NCBI GenBank assembly: GCA_900299255.1
Contig: OMJB01000093.1
Coordinates: 1-40,175, forward strand
Reading direction: 5' to 3'
Origin: Sphingobacteriales bacterium
Lineage (GTDB): Bacteria; Bacteroidota; Bacteroidia; Chitinophagales; Chitinophagaceae
DNA length: 40,175 nt
This document shows positions 8,476 through 17,918 of the stretch, one piece after another; position 1 is the stretch's first letter, and each line of letters opens with the position of its first letter. Under the pieces are notes generated by a model that saw nothing but the letters and a program-made list of their open reading frames with translations, did no database searches and was not told where the DNA came from. The translations under genes were made by a program, and so were the position numbers.

Positions 8476-11400
8476 TTACTTGATGATTACGAGCTTCTGA
8501 GTCTGCGCTTTACCACCTGAACGCAGGGTTACAAAGTAAACTCCTGGTGCTATTTGACTTACATCTTTTGCAATGGTCTGCACGCCAGCCTGCAGTACAA
8601 TATTTTCAGACAGCAGCATTTTGCCTGTGATATCGTAAACTTCCAGTGAGCCTTTGCCTGCTTCTGCGCTATTAATAACAGCGTTAAAGCCCTGGCTGGC
8701 CGGATTAGGATAAACAGTGAAAGTACCTTCTTTAACGGTGCTTTGGTTAACTGCCAGAGTACTACCCAGCGTATTGACTGTAGTATTGGTTTTTACTGGT
8801 GCATTATAATCGAAATAAATGGATGCACTGTTTTTAAATTGAGTACCTCCCGGCAGGCCTGGCCTTGTTTTGATCGTATATGTAAAGAGTCCGTTGCTGC
8901 GCACTGGATCTGAGGTGGCTGTAGGCAGGTTGATATTGTCGAACGTGAATTGGGCCACTTTTACAGAGCCTGTCTGTGTCATTGTTACCTTACACTTTGC
9001 GCTTTGATAAACCGGCTTCAGGGATGTCCAGTCGAGGTTATTGTCGAGCGTATCTAATACTACAATATTCTGCGCCATGTATGTACCGGTATTCTGGAAA
9101 TGTACCATGTATTCGAGTATGGTATCATTTGCAGTAATAATGCCAGTTGGGCCTACTCCTTTAGGGCTTACCTCCTTAAAGTTGGGGTCGTAGGAAGCAA
9201 CAGTTGTTGTAGTAAAATAATTTACGTTGTTCCAGGGGGTATAGTCAGTGAGCCAGCTGCTAATGGGCGCGAACGCAGCGATGGTGTCCTTAATCCATAC
9301 ATTGGTACCCAATGGAATACTTGAAGGCACAAAGTAGTTAACCAGGAATGGCTGTCCGGTACCCGGAGCAATTGGGGGGAACGTACCCGGTGTGCTGTAC
9401 CAGTATGGCGCACCAGAAAATATTCCGGAAGGCACAAATGAAGGTGCAAATAACTGACCATCTGACTCGTAGCCTGAAAGTGCGGCCGGTTCTGTAACTG
9501 TACCATCATTGGTGATTAAGGTTATTGTACCGTAAGAATGTCCGGGTACAGCGAAGGTGTAATCCCATGTTTTAATGTGCAAATCATGGATGGTGCTCAC
9601 GTTATTGCCAAAATCATCGGTATGCAAACAGCCGCTTGATGCTGTTACACTAACGGGTATTCCATTTGCCTGACAGGTTGATAGCGCACAAAATGCAGGA
9701 ATTGTCTCAGTGATGGTATAAGAACCAGTAGGAACTATGAATGAATAATAGCCGCTCGTGTTGGTATAGGTGTAACCAATGCCGCTGCAATAAATCTGGA
9801 CATTTGGTATACCTGCCTCTCCGGGGTCTTGTATGCAGTTGTTGTTTGCATCATCATATACTGTTCCGGAAATGGTGCAGTAACAGCTGGTTACTGCTGG
9901 ATTATACCCTAAATGGGTACCCACAAATGCAGTACATCCGACTGCATCAGTTACATAAACATAGTACAAACCGGTTAATAACGAAGATATGGTGCTGGTC
10001 GCAGCACCTGTTGACCAACCATATGTGTAGGGCAGCGTGCCACCATAGGCTGTTGCGGTGACGCTACCGTCATTTGTCAAAATGCAAGAGGCAGGAACCG
10101 AGGATAAGCCAATGCCCAGAGGTGAATTACGTGCCACATTGCCGATTTTGTTGATACTACAGCTATTGGCATCTGTGATACGGACTGAATAGTAGCCAGC
10201 AGGTACACTGCTGATAGATGAAGAAGTGGAACCGGTACTCCATAAATAAGAATAGGGAGCAACACCGCCAGCAGGGGTAACATTAAGCGAGCCGGTAGGT
10301 GCAGAACATAATGCACTTGCAGACGAGAAGGTTGCTGTGATAACGCTGACCGGGGGGACAGCTACTACACCAGTCCTTACACAGCCTGACGCATCTACCA
10401 CATCGAAAGCATAGTTACCCGGAGCCAACCCTGTTGCTGTAAGGCCGGTATGTGGCGGCGTAGTGTGCCAGTTGACAGAATAAGGAGTTGTGCCCCCTGA
10501 AACTGTAAGTGTGGCCGTGCCGGTGGGGCTGGTACATAAGCTAGTTGTAGCAATATAACTAACTGTAATTGGCGTAGATGCACCAACATAACCATAGCCT
10601 GAGCCAGTACATCCGTTGGCATCAGTTACTGTAACATAGTAATAATCAGCAGAAAGGCCTGTTTGCGACTGTGTTGTAGCACTGTTGCTCCACAAATAAG
10701 TGTATGGTGCCACACCCCCAGTGCCGAAAGCGATTATTGCACCGTCTGAAGCGAGGCAGGTGGCAGGTGTAGGTGTTGTGGCCACATTTATTACCGGTGT
10801 CTGTGATACATAGCCGTAACCAGATGCAGAACAGCCGGCGGCGTCTGTTACCACACAATAATAGGCACCAGACACCAGGCCTGATATAGAAGATGAAGAA
10901 GCACCTGTACTCCACAAATAGCTATATGGACTTAATCCGCCAGTGATTGCACCCACTGCAGCAGCACCATTGGTACAAGCAGCAACTGTGGTGGTTACCG
11001 GTACAGAAAATGCAGGGTAAACAGTAAAAGGCACAATAGTATCTATAAGGCTGTGCAATGAACCAAAAGTACACCCAGCAGCATCAGTAATGGTAAGCCC
11101 ATACCTACCAGCAGGAAGGGTGACAGGGTTTGTAGTACCTGCAGTTACCATTGACGGATAACTAAACCAGTTGTATGTATATGGGCTTGCGCCTCCGGTA
11201 ACAACAGTTGTTGCTGTGGGCAGGGCTGGGCAAGTGGCCGGAGTGGTTGTAGTAGAAAAAGTAAAAGGAGGCGCTCCGGCATAGGAGCCATAAGCCCCAG
11301 TGCTGGTTGCGTCGGTAACATATACTGTTACCTCGCCACCAGAATATGAGGTTAATGCATCGGCTAATGAGGACACACCTGTGTGGGTAATGGTTGTACC

Positions 11401-11574
11401 ACTCAACCCATACGTAGTCCAATTCACAGTTAGCGGAGGTGTTAACCCGGACATATTTGCAGTCAGCACGCCGTCGTCGTGGCAAGGAGGTACAGTAACG
11501 GAGAAAGATACCGTTTGTGCAATTGCTGTAGCTGCCCAGGCAGCGAAAACAGTACATAGTAATGATTTTCTCAT
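8476..11574 (-). CDS. T9SS-secreted SprB-repeat protein
   Basis: A 1032-residue exported surface or extracellular protein. Signal peptide 1-19 ends ATAIAQ. Residues about 30-560 contain one degenerate and six clear SprB-type repeats (PF13573 pattern: GG..PY.Y.WSTG, then G.Y.V.VTDA.GC). Next come a SdrD_B-like domain at about 568-640 (SGTVYDDANNNCIQDPGEAG) and a DUF11/DUF7619-like domain at about 790-930 (SYDPNFKEVSPKG, LEYMVHFQNTGT, FDYNAPVKTN). A T9SS type A sorting domain closes the protein at about 953-1032 (VYPNPASQGF, YDITGKML, GVYFVTLRSGG). SprB-type proteins act as adhesins in gliding Bacteroidota; this one lacks an obvious ligand-binding domain, so adhesion is inference. It stands alone between copies of an intergenic repeat. 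Confidence 0.93.
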   Translation of the reverse strand: MRKSLLCTVFAAWAATAIAQTVSFSVTVPPCHDDGVLTANMSGLTPPLTVNWTTYGLSGTTITHTGVSSLADALTSYSGGEVTVYVTDATSTGAYGSYAGAPPFTFSTTTTPATCPALPTATTVVTGGASPYTYNWFSYPSMVTAGTTNPVTLPAGRYGLTITDAAGCTFGSLHSLIDTIVPFTVYPAFSVPVTTTVAACTNGAAAVGAITGGLSPYSYLWSTGASSSSISGLVSGAYYCVVTDAAGCSASGYGYVSQTPVINVATTPTPATCLASDGAIIAFGTGGVAPYTYLWSNSATTQSQTGLSADYYYVTVTDANGCTGSGYGYVGASTPITVSYIATTSLCTSPTGTATLTVSGGTTPYSVNWHTTPPHTGLTATGLAPGNYAFDVVDASGCVRTGVVAVPPVSVITATFSSASALCSAPTGSLNVTPAGGVAPYSYLWSTGSTSSSISSVPAGYYSVRITDANSCSINKIGNVARNSPLGIGLSSVPASCILTNDGSVTATAYGGTLPYTYGWSTGAATSTISSLLTGLYYVYVTDAVGCTAFVGTHLGYNPAVTSCYCTISGTVYDDANNNCIQDPGEAGIPNVQIYCSGIGYTYTNTSGYYSFIVPTGSYTITETIPAFCALSTCQANGIPVSVTASSGCLHTDDFGNNVSTIHDLHIKTWDYTFAVPGHSYGTITLITNDGTVTEPAALSGYESDGQLFAPSFVPSGIFSGAPYWYSTPGTFPPIAPGTGQPFLVNYFVPSSIPLGTNVWIKDTIAAFAPISSWLTDYTPWNNVNYFTTTTVASYDPNFKEVSPKGVGPTGIITANDTILEYMVHFQNTGTYMAQNIVVLDTLDNNLDWTSLKPVYQSAKCKVTMTQTGSVKVAQFTFDNINLPTATSDPVRSNGLFTYTIKTRPGLPGGTQFKNSASIYFDYNAPVKTNTTVNTLGSTLAVNQSTVKEGTFTVYPNPASQGFNAVINSAEAGKGSLEVYDITGKMLLSENIVLQAGVQTIAKDVSQIAPGVYFVTLRSGGKAQTQKLVIIK

Positions 11575-11805
11575 AGTTAAAATGGTTTTGGTTATTGACA
11601 GTGACGAAGAAATGTTACAAAAAGTTAGTATTTTTTTGAAAAAATATCACATTTTTTTTCGCAATCACATAAAATTTCTTTGGCGGATTTGTGCAGGCAT
11701 CAAGCAGGCTACAGAGCTTTTGCTCCGATGGAGCAATGGCTGGCAGTACGTAATTTGGATGCCTAAATGGTATAAGACCTAGAATGTGAAGATTGGCAGG
11801 CATCA
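11575..11805. other. 231-nt AT-rich upstream region of the SprB-repeat gene
   Basis: Contains long A/T runs (about 11627-11665) and the second copy of the 77-nt repeat. I could not find an exact TAnnTTTG box for the minus-strand gene starting at 11574. Confidence 0.5.
11704..11780. repeat. 77-nt dispersed intergenic repeat, copy 2
   Basis: Same orientation and length as copy 1 at 8222-8298. The hairpin here is a perfect TGCTCC-GAT-GGAGCA (11721-11735). An extra GCAGGC immediately before it (11694-11699) partly duplicates the left end. Confidence 0.8.
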
Positions 11806-12858
11806 CTATTTGCTGCACTTATCAATTGCTCGCAAAATAACCTGAGCTGCACTTGTGTAATTGTATTTTTCAAGTAATGGCAGCAGCTGAGTGGGAGTAA
11901 ATGAGGGAATATGCTGCAGATCGTTGATGGCGGCAGTGATGCTGTCCAGATCGAGGGGATTGCAGAATGCGACGTAGCCGCTGAACAATTCGCGGTAAAC
12001 GGGGATATCTGAACAGATTACTTTGCAGCCATTGAACAAGCCTTCGAGGATGGGTATACCAAAGCCTTCGTAGAGCGAGAGGGAAACCAGTATTTCTGCT
12101 TTCTGATACATGGCTATGAGTACGGGCTCAGTGAGTGTGGGGAAGATTTTGATATTGGCGTGCTGAAGGGTTCCCTCATCAATACCTCCGTCTCTGAACA
12201 CTTTGTTTTTATCGCCCACCAGCACCAGGCAGTATTCTTTATAATATCTGCTGTCGAGGAAGCCGGAAACAAGGTTAGGGTGATTTTTACGCTTGCTTAA
12301 TGTACCAACCGACAATATGATCTTTTCCTTTGGTACACCGCTTTTGGATGCCTCCATCATACTGCGGGAGATGCCATTATATGTAACTGAAATTTTAGCC
12401 GGTGAAAGATTGTAACATTTTACCAACTCTTCTTTTATAGTGTTGCTTACCGTAAAAACATGCCTGCTACGGTATGCGAGCCGGGGAATGAGTATGTTGT
12501 ACCATGCTGAGAACTTGCGGGAGTTCCACTCAGGATGATGGTAAAAAGCAAGGTCGTGGATGGTGATATAGGTATTGGAATAGAATACCGGGCCTGTATT
12601 GGCCAGGCAAACCAGCGGCGGGTATTTCTGCCCAGCCAGGTACAGCGGCAGGCTTACCTGCTCCCACAAATGCCCGCTGCGGGAACCGATTATTTTAACG
12701 TTAAGTTCTTTTGCTATATCATGATGAATAATGCCCTTGGGAGCCAGGAAAACGGCTTCGGGGCACAACTTTTTAATTTGCCTGCTGCATTCAATTCCAT
12801 ACCTTTGCACACCTGAGACAGGCTGTGTTAAAAAACGTGCGTTTACAAATATTTTCAT
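11806..12858 (-). CDS. Glycosyltransferase family 4 (GT-B fold)
   Basis: Transfers a sugar from a nucleotide donor during assembly of a surface glycan; cytoplasmic or membrane-associated. I chose the ATG at 12858 because MKIFVNARFLTQPVSGVQRYG is a typical GT4 start with a G-rich acceptor loop; the frame is open 20 codons further but would overlap the divergent permease. The protein is then 350 residues. Visible signatures are SVGTLSKRKNH (start of the donor-binding domain) and SLYEGFGIPILEG with the E-x7-E motif at about residues 260-275, followed by SDIPVYREL. It resembles mannosyltransferases of LPS and capsule clusters, but donor and acceptor are not determinable. Its neighbours are the divergent ABC exporter genes. 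Confidence 0.9.
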   Translation of the reverse strand: MKIFVNARFLTQPVSGVQRYGIECSRQIKKLCPEAVFLAPKGIIHHDIAKELNVKIIGSRSGHLWEQVSLPLYLAGQKYPPLVCLANTGPVFYSNTYITIHDLAFYHHPEWNSRKFSAWYNILIPRLAYRSRHVFTVSNTIKEELVKCYNLSPAKISVTYNGISRSMMEASKSGVPKEKIILSVGTLSKRKNHPNLVSGFLDSRYYKEYCLVLVGDKNKVFRDGGIDEGTLQHANIKIFPTLTEPVLIAMYQKAEILVSLSLYEGFGIPILEGLFNGCKVICSDIPVYRELFSGYVAFCNPLDLDSITAAINDLQHIPSFTPTQLLPLLEKYNYTSAAQVILRAIDKCSK

Positions 12859-12885
12859 TTTAATGGTACCGGAAAACAATAGCCG

Positions 12886-13656
12886 GTGCAAAGTATCAAC
12901 AAAATCCACAAGGTGCAAAATATCACACGTATATACGCATTAAGCAGGCGCAACGTTATATTAAGATACAAAAATTCACTAATAGGATTTTTCTGGGGTT
13001 TTATCAAGCCATTACTTTACCTGCTAATCTTTATTGTCATTTTCTCCGATAATTCGGGCATTGCCAATTATCCGCTGTTTGTAACATCGGGGCTGATACT
13101 GTGGTTTTTCTTTTCAAATGCAACCAGCCAGTCGGTGGGTAGTGTGGTGAGCTCGGCGGGGCTGATCAAATCGCTGAATATACCATCGTATTATTTCCCG
13201 CTTTCTGAGATTTTGAGTGAATTGTTTAATCTATTGCTTACGCTGGCAGTGTTTCTGGTCATCATGCAGTGGTTTGGTATCGTAAATTCGGCCAAGATGC
13301 TGCTGATAGTGCCATGTATCATTCTTTTTACAGTTTTCTCGCTGGGCCTGAGCCTGTTTCTGTGTTCTATCAATGTGTTTTTTAAGGACATTGGCATTAT
13401 ATGGGGCACCATACAGCCGGCATTGTTTTTTCTGACACCCATTGCCTACCCCGAAAATCAGATCAGGCGGTATAAAGCAATAGTGGAGTATAACCCTATC
13501 TATTACTTTCTGAAGCTGGGACGCAGTATTTTTTACGACCCGGCAGCCCCACCCGTGCATGCATGGGTAAACTGCCTTATTATTGCCGTATCTATGTACG
13601 CTTTAGGGCATTTTGTTTTTTACCGATTGAAGAACCAGTTTATTTCAGCAATATAA
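12886..13656 (+). CDS. ABC-2 type polysaccharide export permease (Wzm/TagG-like)
   Basis: The 256-residue membrane subunit of a glycan exporter. It opens with the amphipathic and charged segment typical of Wzm, ALSRRNVILRYKNSLIGFFWGF, followed by about six hydrophobic segments. INVFFKDIGIIWG and FFLTPIAYP near the middle are ABC-2 permease hallmarks. The start is a GTG at 12886; no ATG in frame suits the family length better. It should flip a lipid-linked polysaccharide across the inner membrane together with the ATPase whose ATG is 5 nt after this stop. Divergent from the GT4 gene with only 27 nt between, so the two directions share a control region. Confidence 0.9.
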   Translation: MQSINKIHKVQNITRIYALSRRNVILRYKNSLIGFFWGFIKPLLYLLIFIVIFSDNSGIANYPLFVTSGLILWFFFSNATSQSVGSVVSSAGLIKSLNIPSYYFPLSEILSELFNLLLTLAVFLVIMQWFGIVNSAKMLLIVPCIILFTVFSLGLSLFLCSINVFFKDIGIIWGTIQPALFFLTPIAYPENQIRRYKAIVEYNPIYYFLKLGRSIFYDPAAPPVHAWVNCLIIAVSMYALGHFVFYRLKNQFISAI

Positions 13657-13661
13657 CCCTG

Positions 13662-14390
13662 ATGGATCAAGGACTCATAATTAAGGTAGATCAGGTGCAT
13701 GTCAGTTTCTGGCAGAATAATGTAGGTGTGTATACGCTGAAGGATCTGATTACGCAAAGAAAAAGGCCTTTTAAGTCCAAAACAATACTCAATAATATAT
13801 CGGTAGAAGTGAGGCGCGGCGAGAGCCTGGGCATAGTGGGCAGGAATGGATCAGGTAAGAGTACGCTGCTGAGGACGATTGCAGGAATTATAAAGCCAGA
13901 TGGCGGCAAAGTAACTGTGAATGGGACTTTTGCCCCAATACTGGCCATAGGCGCCGGGCTGGAGTCGGAACTTACCGGCTACGAAAACATCAAACTGCTA
14001 TTGGCCCTTTATGGCACGGCACGTAAAAACGCCAATGCGATAGACAACATACGCGAATTCTCAGAGCTGAGCGACGAGGTGCTGCGCAGCCCGGTAAAAC
14101 AATACTCATCTGGTATGGTGGCGAGGCTGGCTTTTTCTATCTCGCTGGCCAACGACTCTGATATTCTCATCATAGACGAAGTGATGGCAGTAGGCGATCA
14201 GGGGTTTCAGTCGAAATGCAAGGAAAAGATATACCAGATGAAAAACCAGGGCAAAACCATACTGTTTGTTTCCCACTTTCCGGAGGACGTGGCCAAAATA
14301 TGCAATAAGGCTATATTGCTCGAAAAAGGTGAAGTAATACATGCAGGCGACTCACAGGAGATCTGCAGCAAGTACAACCAGTTATTTTAA
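13662..14390 (+). CDS. ABC polysaccharide exporter ATP-binding subunit (Wzt/TagH-like)
   Basis: The 242-residue ATPase of the glycan exporter. I place the start at the ATG at 13662, 5 nt after the permease stop, because the ABC fold begins at IIKVDQVHVSFW; the frame is open further upstream only by overlapping the permease. Walker A is GRNGSGKST at about residues 61-69, the signature is SSGMVARLAF near 148-157, Walker B with catalytic Glu is DILIIDEVMAVGD near 164-176, and the switch His is in VSHF. ELTGYENI is characteristic of the O-antigen/teichoic acid branch. It ends right after the nucleotide-binding domain, so it lacks the C-terminal glycan-recognition extension of some Wzt proteins. 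Confidence 0.93.
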   Translation: MDQGLIIKVDQVHVSFWQNNVGVYTLKDLITQRKRPFKSKTILNNISVEVRRGESLGIVGRNGSGKSTLLRTIAGIIKPDGGKVTVNGTFAPILAIGAGLESELTGYENIKLLLALYGTARKNANAIDNIREFSELSDEVLRSPVKQYSSGMVARLAFSISLANDSDILIIDEVMAVGDQGFQSKCKEKIYQMKNQGKTILFVSHFPEDVAKICNKAILLEKGEVIHAGDSQEICSKYNQLF

Positions 14391-14462
14391 TACCTGCCGG
14401 CACTGCCTTAAACCGGTTAATTAGCCTAATTTTATTCCCTGCGGTTTTCTCTCATTAGGGGA

Positions 14463-16265
14463 ATGAAAAAAAACACTTCGAAGATACTGAGCCCGGGGCA
14501 AAGCAAACTGAGCAGTTTGCTGGATTTTGCTTTGTTTGCCCTTTCCGCACCTGGACTGAAGCTGATAAGAAAAAAAATTAGGAATGCACTGTTTAGGCCA
14601 AAGGCGATAGATTACGCCAAATGGATAGCAGCAAAGGCACAACCTGACAGGCTGCAACAAACCTACGTACAGAACCAGCCTATGCTGGTGCATCAACCAA
14701 AAATCAGTGTCATTATTGCTTTAATATCGCCAGACCAGCCGTACCTGTCGGACTTGCTGGATTCCGTGGCCCGGCAACTGTACCCCAACCGGGAGCTAAT
14801 AATTATAGATAACACCAACAACCCTGCCGTATATGAACTGCTAAAAGCAGCCAGCGAAAAGGATGCAGCGATTAAGGTTGTAAGAGCAACTACCGGCACA
14901 TCAGTAGCGGCTGGTTACCATGCAGGCATTGCGCTGGCCACCGGAGGCTACCTTCTTTTTGCAGAAGAAGATACCAGGCTTACCCCCAACTGCCTGGCTG
15001 AATTTGCGCTGTTCATCAACCGGCATCCTGCAGCTGCAATCGTTTATGCCGATGAAGACAGGGTTGAACAGAAAGGAGCTGCGGTTCCATATTTTAAACC
15101 CGGCTGGTCGCCGGATACACTGTTGTCCAGAAACTATATTGGCGATGCCTATTTGATAAAGCGAGAACAGTGTGAGCAGGCTGGCGGGGTGCAGGAGGGG
15201 TATAAAGGTAATGAGTTGTATGGCCTGCTGCTAAGGGCCACAGAGCTGAACATTAACATAGGGCGTATACCGCAGGTTCTGTTTCACAAGCACAGCAGGC
15301 AGGTAAATGAAACAACTGCTGTCAAAGCTTTAAGCGATGCGCTGACACGCAGAGGCACGCCTGCTGTAGTAAGCACAGTAGCGGGCTACCCCGGTTGCTA
15401 CAACATAACTTATGAGATCAGGCAGTATGAAAAAGTAAGTATTATCATTCCAACAAGAGACAAAGCCGGACTGCTGCAAACTGCGATTGACTCAATCATG
15501 CAGAAAACAAACTACCCCGATTTTGAAGTAATAATACTGAACAATAACAGCAGTGAAGCTTCGTTCTTTGAGCTGATGCAGCATTATCAGCAATTGTATC
15601 CGGGCAGGGTAAAATGTACTGATGCGGCTATTGTATTCAATTTTGCCAGGTTGATGAATATAGGTGTGGAAGCCGCTACAGGCAAGTACGTTGTTTTCTG
15701 CAACAATGATATTGAAGTGATTGAACAGGACTGGATGGAAAGGATGGTACGCCACGCACAAAATAAACAAACAGGCGCAGTGGGCCTGCAACTGCTGTAC
15801 CCCAACAACAACATACAGCATGCAGGAATTGTACTGGGCATCAACGGCGATGCCGGGCATGCATTCATCAACTATCCGGCGGGCAGTTCGGGATATCAGA
15901 ATAATCTGGTTACAGCAACCAATTATGCGGCAGTAACGGGGGCATGCCTGATGTGCCGTAAAGAACTGTACCTTGAGGCCGGAGGCATGGATGAGGCACT
16001 GGAAATTGAATACAACGACCTGGACCTGTGCCTGAAATTATTAAAAATGGGGCACTATAATATCTGCCTGCCCGGTGCTGCGATGTACCACCACGAATCG
16101 GTGAGCAGAGGACACCCTTTCAGGAACCGAAAGACATGGAGGCAGCATGAACGAGAACTAACTATATTTAAAAACAGGTGGCAACAGTATATTAATGATG
16201 ATCCATTTTATAATCCGAACCAGGCTACGGATGCAACGGATTTCAGTTTAAAAGTGGGTAGTTAA
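14463..16265 (+). CDS. Tandem glycosyltransferase family 2 protein
   Basis: A 600-residue protein with two GT-A domains, as in O-antigen and rhamnan-type glycosyltransferases. The first spans about residues 80-300: PKISVIIALISPDQPYL, FAEEDTRL in the usual metal-site position, YADEDRV, then FHKHSRQ. The second spans about 324-560: KVSIIIPTRDKAGLL, FCNNDIEV as the DxD-equivalent, GGMDEALEIEYNDLDLCLK, and YHHESVSRG. Both look catalytically plausible. The second carries the ED/ND-D acceptor-site pattern more clearly, while FAEEDT in the first is an unusual form. No membrane segments are evident. It follows the exporter genes by 72 nt on the same strand and probably extends the exported glycan. 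Confidence 0.9.
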   Translation: MKKNTSKILSPGQSKLSSLLDFALFALSAPGLKLIRKKIRNALFRPKAIDYAKWIAAKAQPDRLQQTYVQNQPMLVHQPKISVIIALISPDQPYLSDLLDSVARQLYPNRELIIIDNTNNPAVYELLKAASEKDAAIKVVRATTGTSVAAGYHAGIALATGGYLLFAEEDTRLTPNCLAEFALFINRHPAAAIVYADEDRVEQKGAAVPYFKPGWSPDTLLSRNYIGDAYLIKREQCEQAGGVQEGYKGNELYGLLLRATELNINIGRIPQVLFHKHSRQVNETTAVKALSDALTRRGTPAVVSTVAGYPGCYNITYEIRQYEKVSIIIPTRDKAGLLQTAIDSIMQKTNYPDFEVIILNNNSSEASFFELMQHYQQLYPGRVKCTDAAIVFNFARLMNIGVEAATGKYVVFCNNDIEVIEQDWMERMVRHAQNKQTGAVGLQLLYPNNNIQHAGIVLGINGDAGHAFINYPAGSSGYQNNLVTATNYAAVTGACLMCRKELYLEAGGMDEALEIEYNDLDLCLKLLKMGHYNICLPGAAMYHHESVSRGHPFRNRKTWRQHERELTIFKNRWQQYINDDPFYNPNQATDATDFSLKVGS

Positions 16266-16303
16266 TAGAATCGCATAAAAATGAATGTCATTATTGATAG
16301 TTT

Positions 16304-17893
16304 ATGAGCAAAATAAAAACTCACCATATCGTTGCAATCACTATCACACCGCTGATTATTTTCTTTTATTTTCTGCAATGGAAAAACTTGTCGATACATG
16401 ATGATGACCTCAATGTACTGAGAAGTTATGAAGCTGCTAAGGGATTTTTTGGCAAAATAAACCTTGCTGTCCCAGATGGCATTTTCCGACCGCTACAGGG
16501 CCTTGCAATCTTTATCCTAAAGGAAACCCTACATTTCAACCTTTCGGCCTATTATCTCTTTAATACAGCAATACAGTGCATCAACACTTTGTTATTTGCA
16601 AGGATTTTAAGCCTGTTTCTCCAATCGCCCTACATTTCTCTCGTTCTTAGTTTCTCATTAGGACTATCAAGATTATGCTACTATAATATGACCCAATTAT
16701 ATGGCGGTGGCGCACTTGAAGGACTTGCCATGTTATTCTTTCTTATTTTTTTGTATCACCTGTTAACAGCATTGCTGGGAAGCAATGAGCAGCCGTACAA
16801 ACTGAAAAAACGATTACTTCTGAGCCTGTTATTTGCCAACCTATGCATTTATACACATGAAAGGTACCTTGTTTTGTTTCCTTTCCTGATTCTTATCGTG
16901 TTATTGGCTCCCACATTCCGCTGCTTATCATCGAAAACCAAACTAGCATTGAGCATTGCCTCTACCGCCTCATTTTGCATGCCGCTCGCCATCAGGCATT
17001 TCGTATTTTCTATCCCCGTCTTTATGGGAACCGGGTATACCGATATCAAAATCTCCGCACCCACAGCTACGGACTTTTTCTTTAAAGCCTTATCTTCCAT
17101 CTTTCAGATTAACCCCGGCCCGGAATACCTGACCGGTATTACATTTCCGTCACTTTCAATATTGGATAAGTCTTTGGTATTTTTCTTATTGGGCATCCTT
17201 TTTGTTGTTTTAGTTACCTATTTGTTCCGAATAAAATCGATAATAGCCAGCGAAAATAAACTCAGCCAAAATAGACTTTTCGTTTTCTTTTCCCTTATTG
17301 TGCTTTTTGGTCTTTTGTTAGGCCCTGCACTGATTCAAGTCAGAATTGAATTAAGGTGGCTACAAGCCTCATTTGCCATATTGGTACTATTGACGGCACT
17401 AATAAGCACCGAAATATTATCCCTTAACAATAAAATGAAAACAATGGTTCTTACAGGTATCAGTACCCTGTTTGCATTGACGAACTACATCTATTTAACC
17501 AAAGGAGCTATGAACCTATATTTCAGCACATCTGCCAGGGTTGGTGCTGCATTTGACCAAGCAATAAAAAACGGCACTATACACAAAAACGCAACGAAAC
17601 TCTACTTATGGGAAAAACATAGAGTTGCCGACCGCGAAAATGAAATTAACTGGGCATTGATGGGTGGATATTTTTTCAAACTTTATCAGCCTGGAATCCC
17701 TCAAATGATTTATTTTGACTCTGTCTATCAGAAATCGGATTCGGGATTCGTATATGCCTTGCCTAATTTCAATAAAAACAGTGAACAGGTAATCCTGTTG
17801 AGAATTGAAAATGACAATCAAACTTTCAAATACTATCTCAGGGACATTACAAGCGAATATCTTAGAGATTCATTGAGGAGTTTTAAAGAATAG
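16304..17893 (+). CDS. Polytopic membrane protein, GT-C-like glycosyltransferase candidate
   Basis: A 529-residue protein I do not recognise by family. It has a hydrophobic segment at about 9-25, a short loop holding WKNLSIHDDDLN, then roughly nine to ten further hydrophobic segments up to about residue 390. A soluble C-terminal part of about 140 residues follows. An acidic pair in the first external loop and this topology are typical of GT-C enzymes (GT39/GT83 and relatives), so transfer of a lipid-linked sugar on the periplasmic side is possible. The DNA is visibly richer in A+T than its neighbours, suggesting separate acquisition. It lies 38 nt after the tandem GT2 gene on the same strand. 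Confidence 0.6.
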   Translation: MSKIKTHHIVAITITPLIIFFYFLQWKNLSIHDDDLNVLRSYEAAKGFFGKINLAVPDGIFRPLQGLAIFILKETLHFNLSAYYLFNTAIQCINTLLFARILSLFLQSPYISLVLSFSLGLSRLCYYNMTQLYGGGALEGLAMLFFLIFLYHLLTALLGSNEQPYKLKKRLLLSLLFANLCIYTHERYLVLFPFLILIVLLAPTFRCLSSKTKLALSIASTASFCMPLAIRHFVFSIPVFMGTGYTDIKISAPTATDFFFKALSSIFQINPGPEYLTGITFPSLSILDKSLVFFLLGILFVVLVTYLFRIKSIIASENKLSQNRLFVFFSLIVLFGLLLGPALIQVRIELRWLQASFAILVLLTALISTEILSLNNKMKTMVLTGISTLFALTNYIYLTKGAMNLYFSTSARVGAAFDQAIKNGTIHKNATKLYLWEKHRVADRENEINWALMGGYFFKLYQPGIPQMIYFDSVYQKSDSGFVYALPNFNKNSEQVILLRIENDNQTFKYYLRDITSEYLRDSLRSFKE

Positions 17894-17918
17894 AAGAAGA
17901 GAACGTCAGGCAATAACC

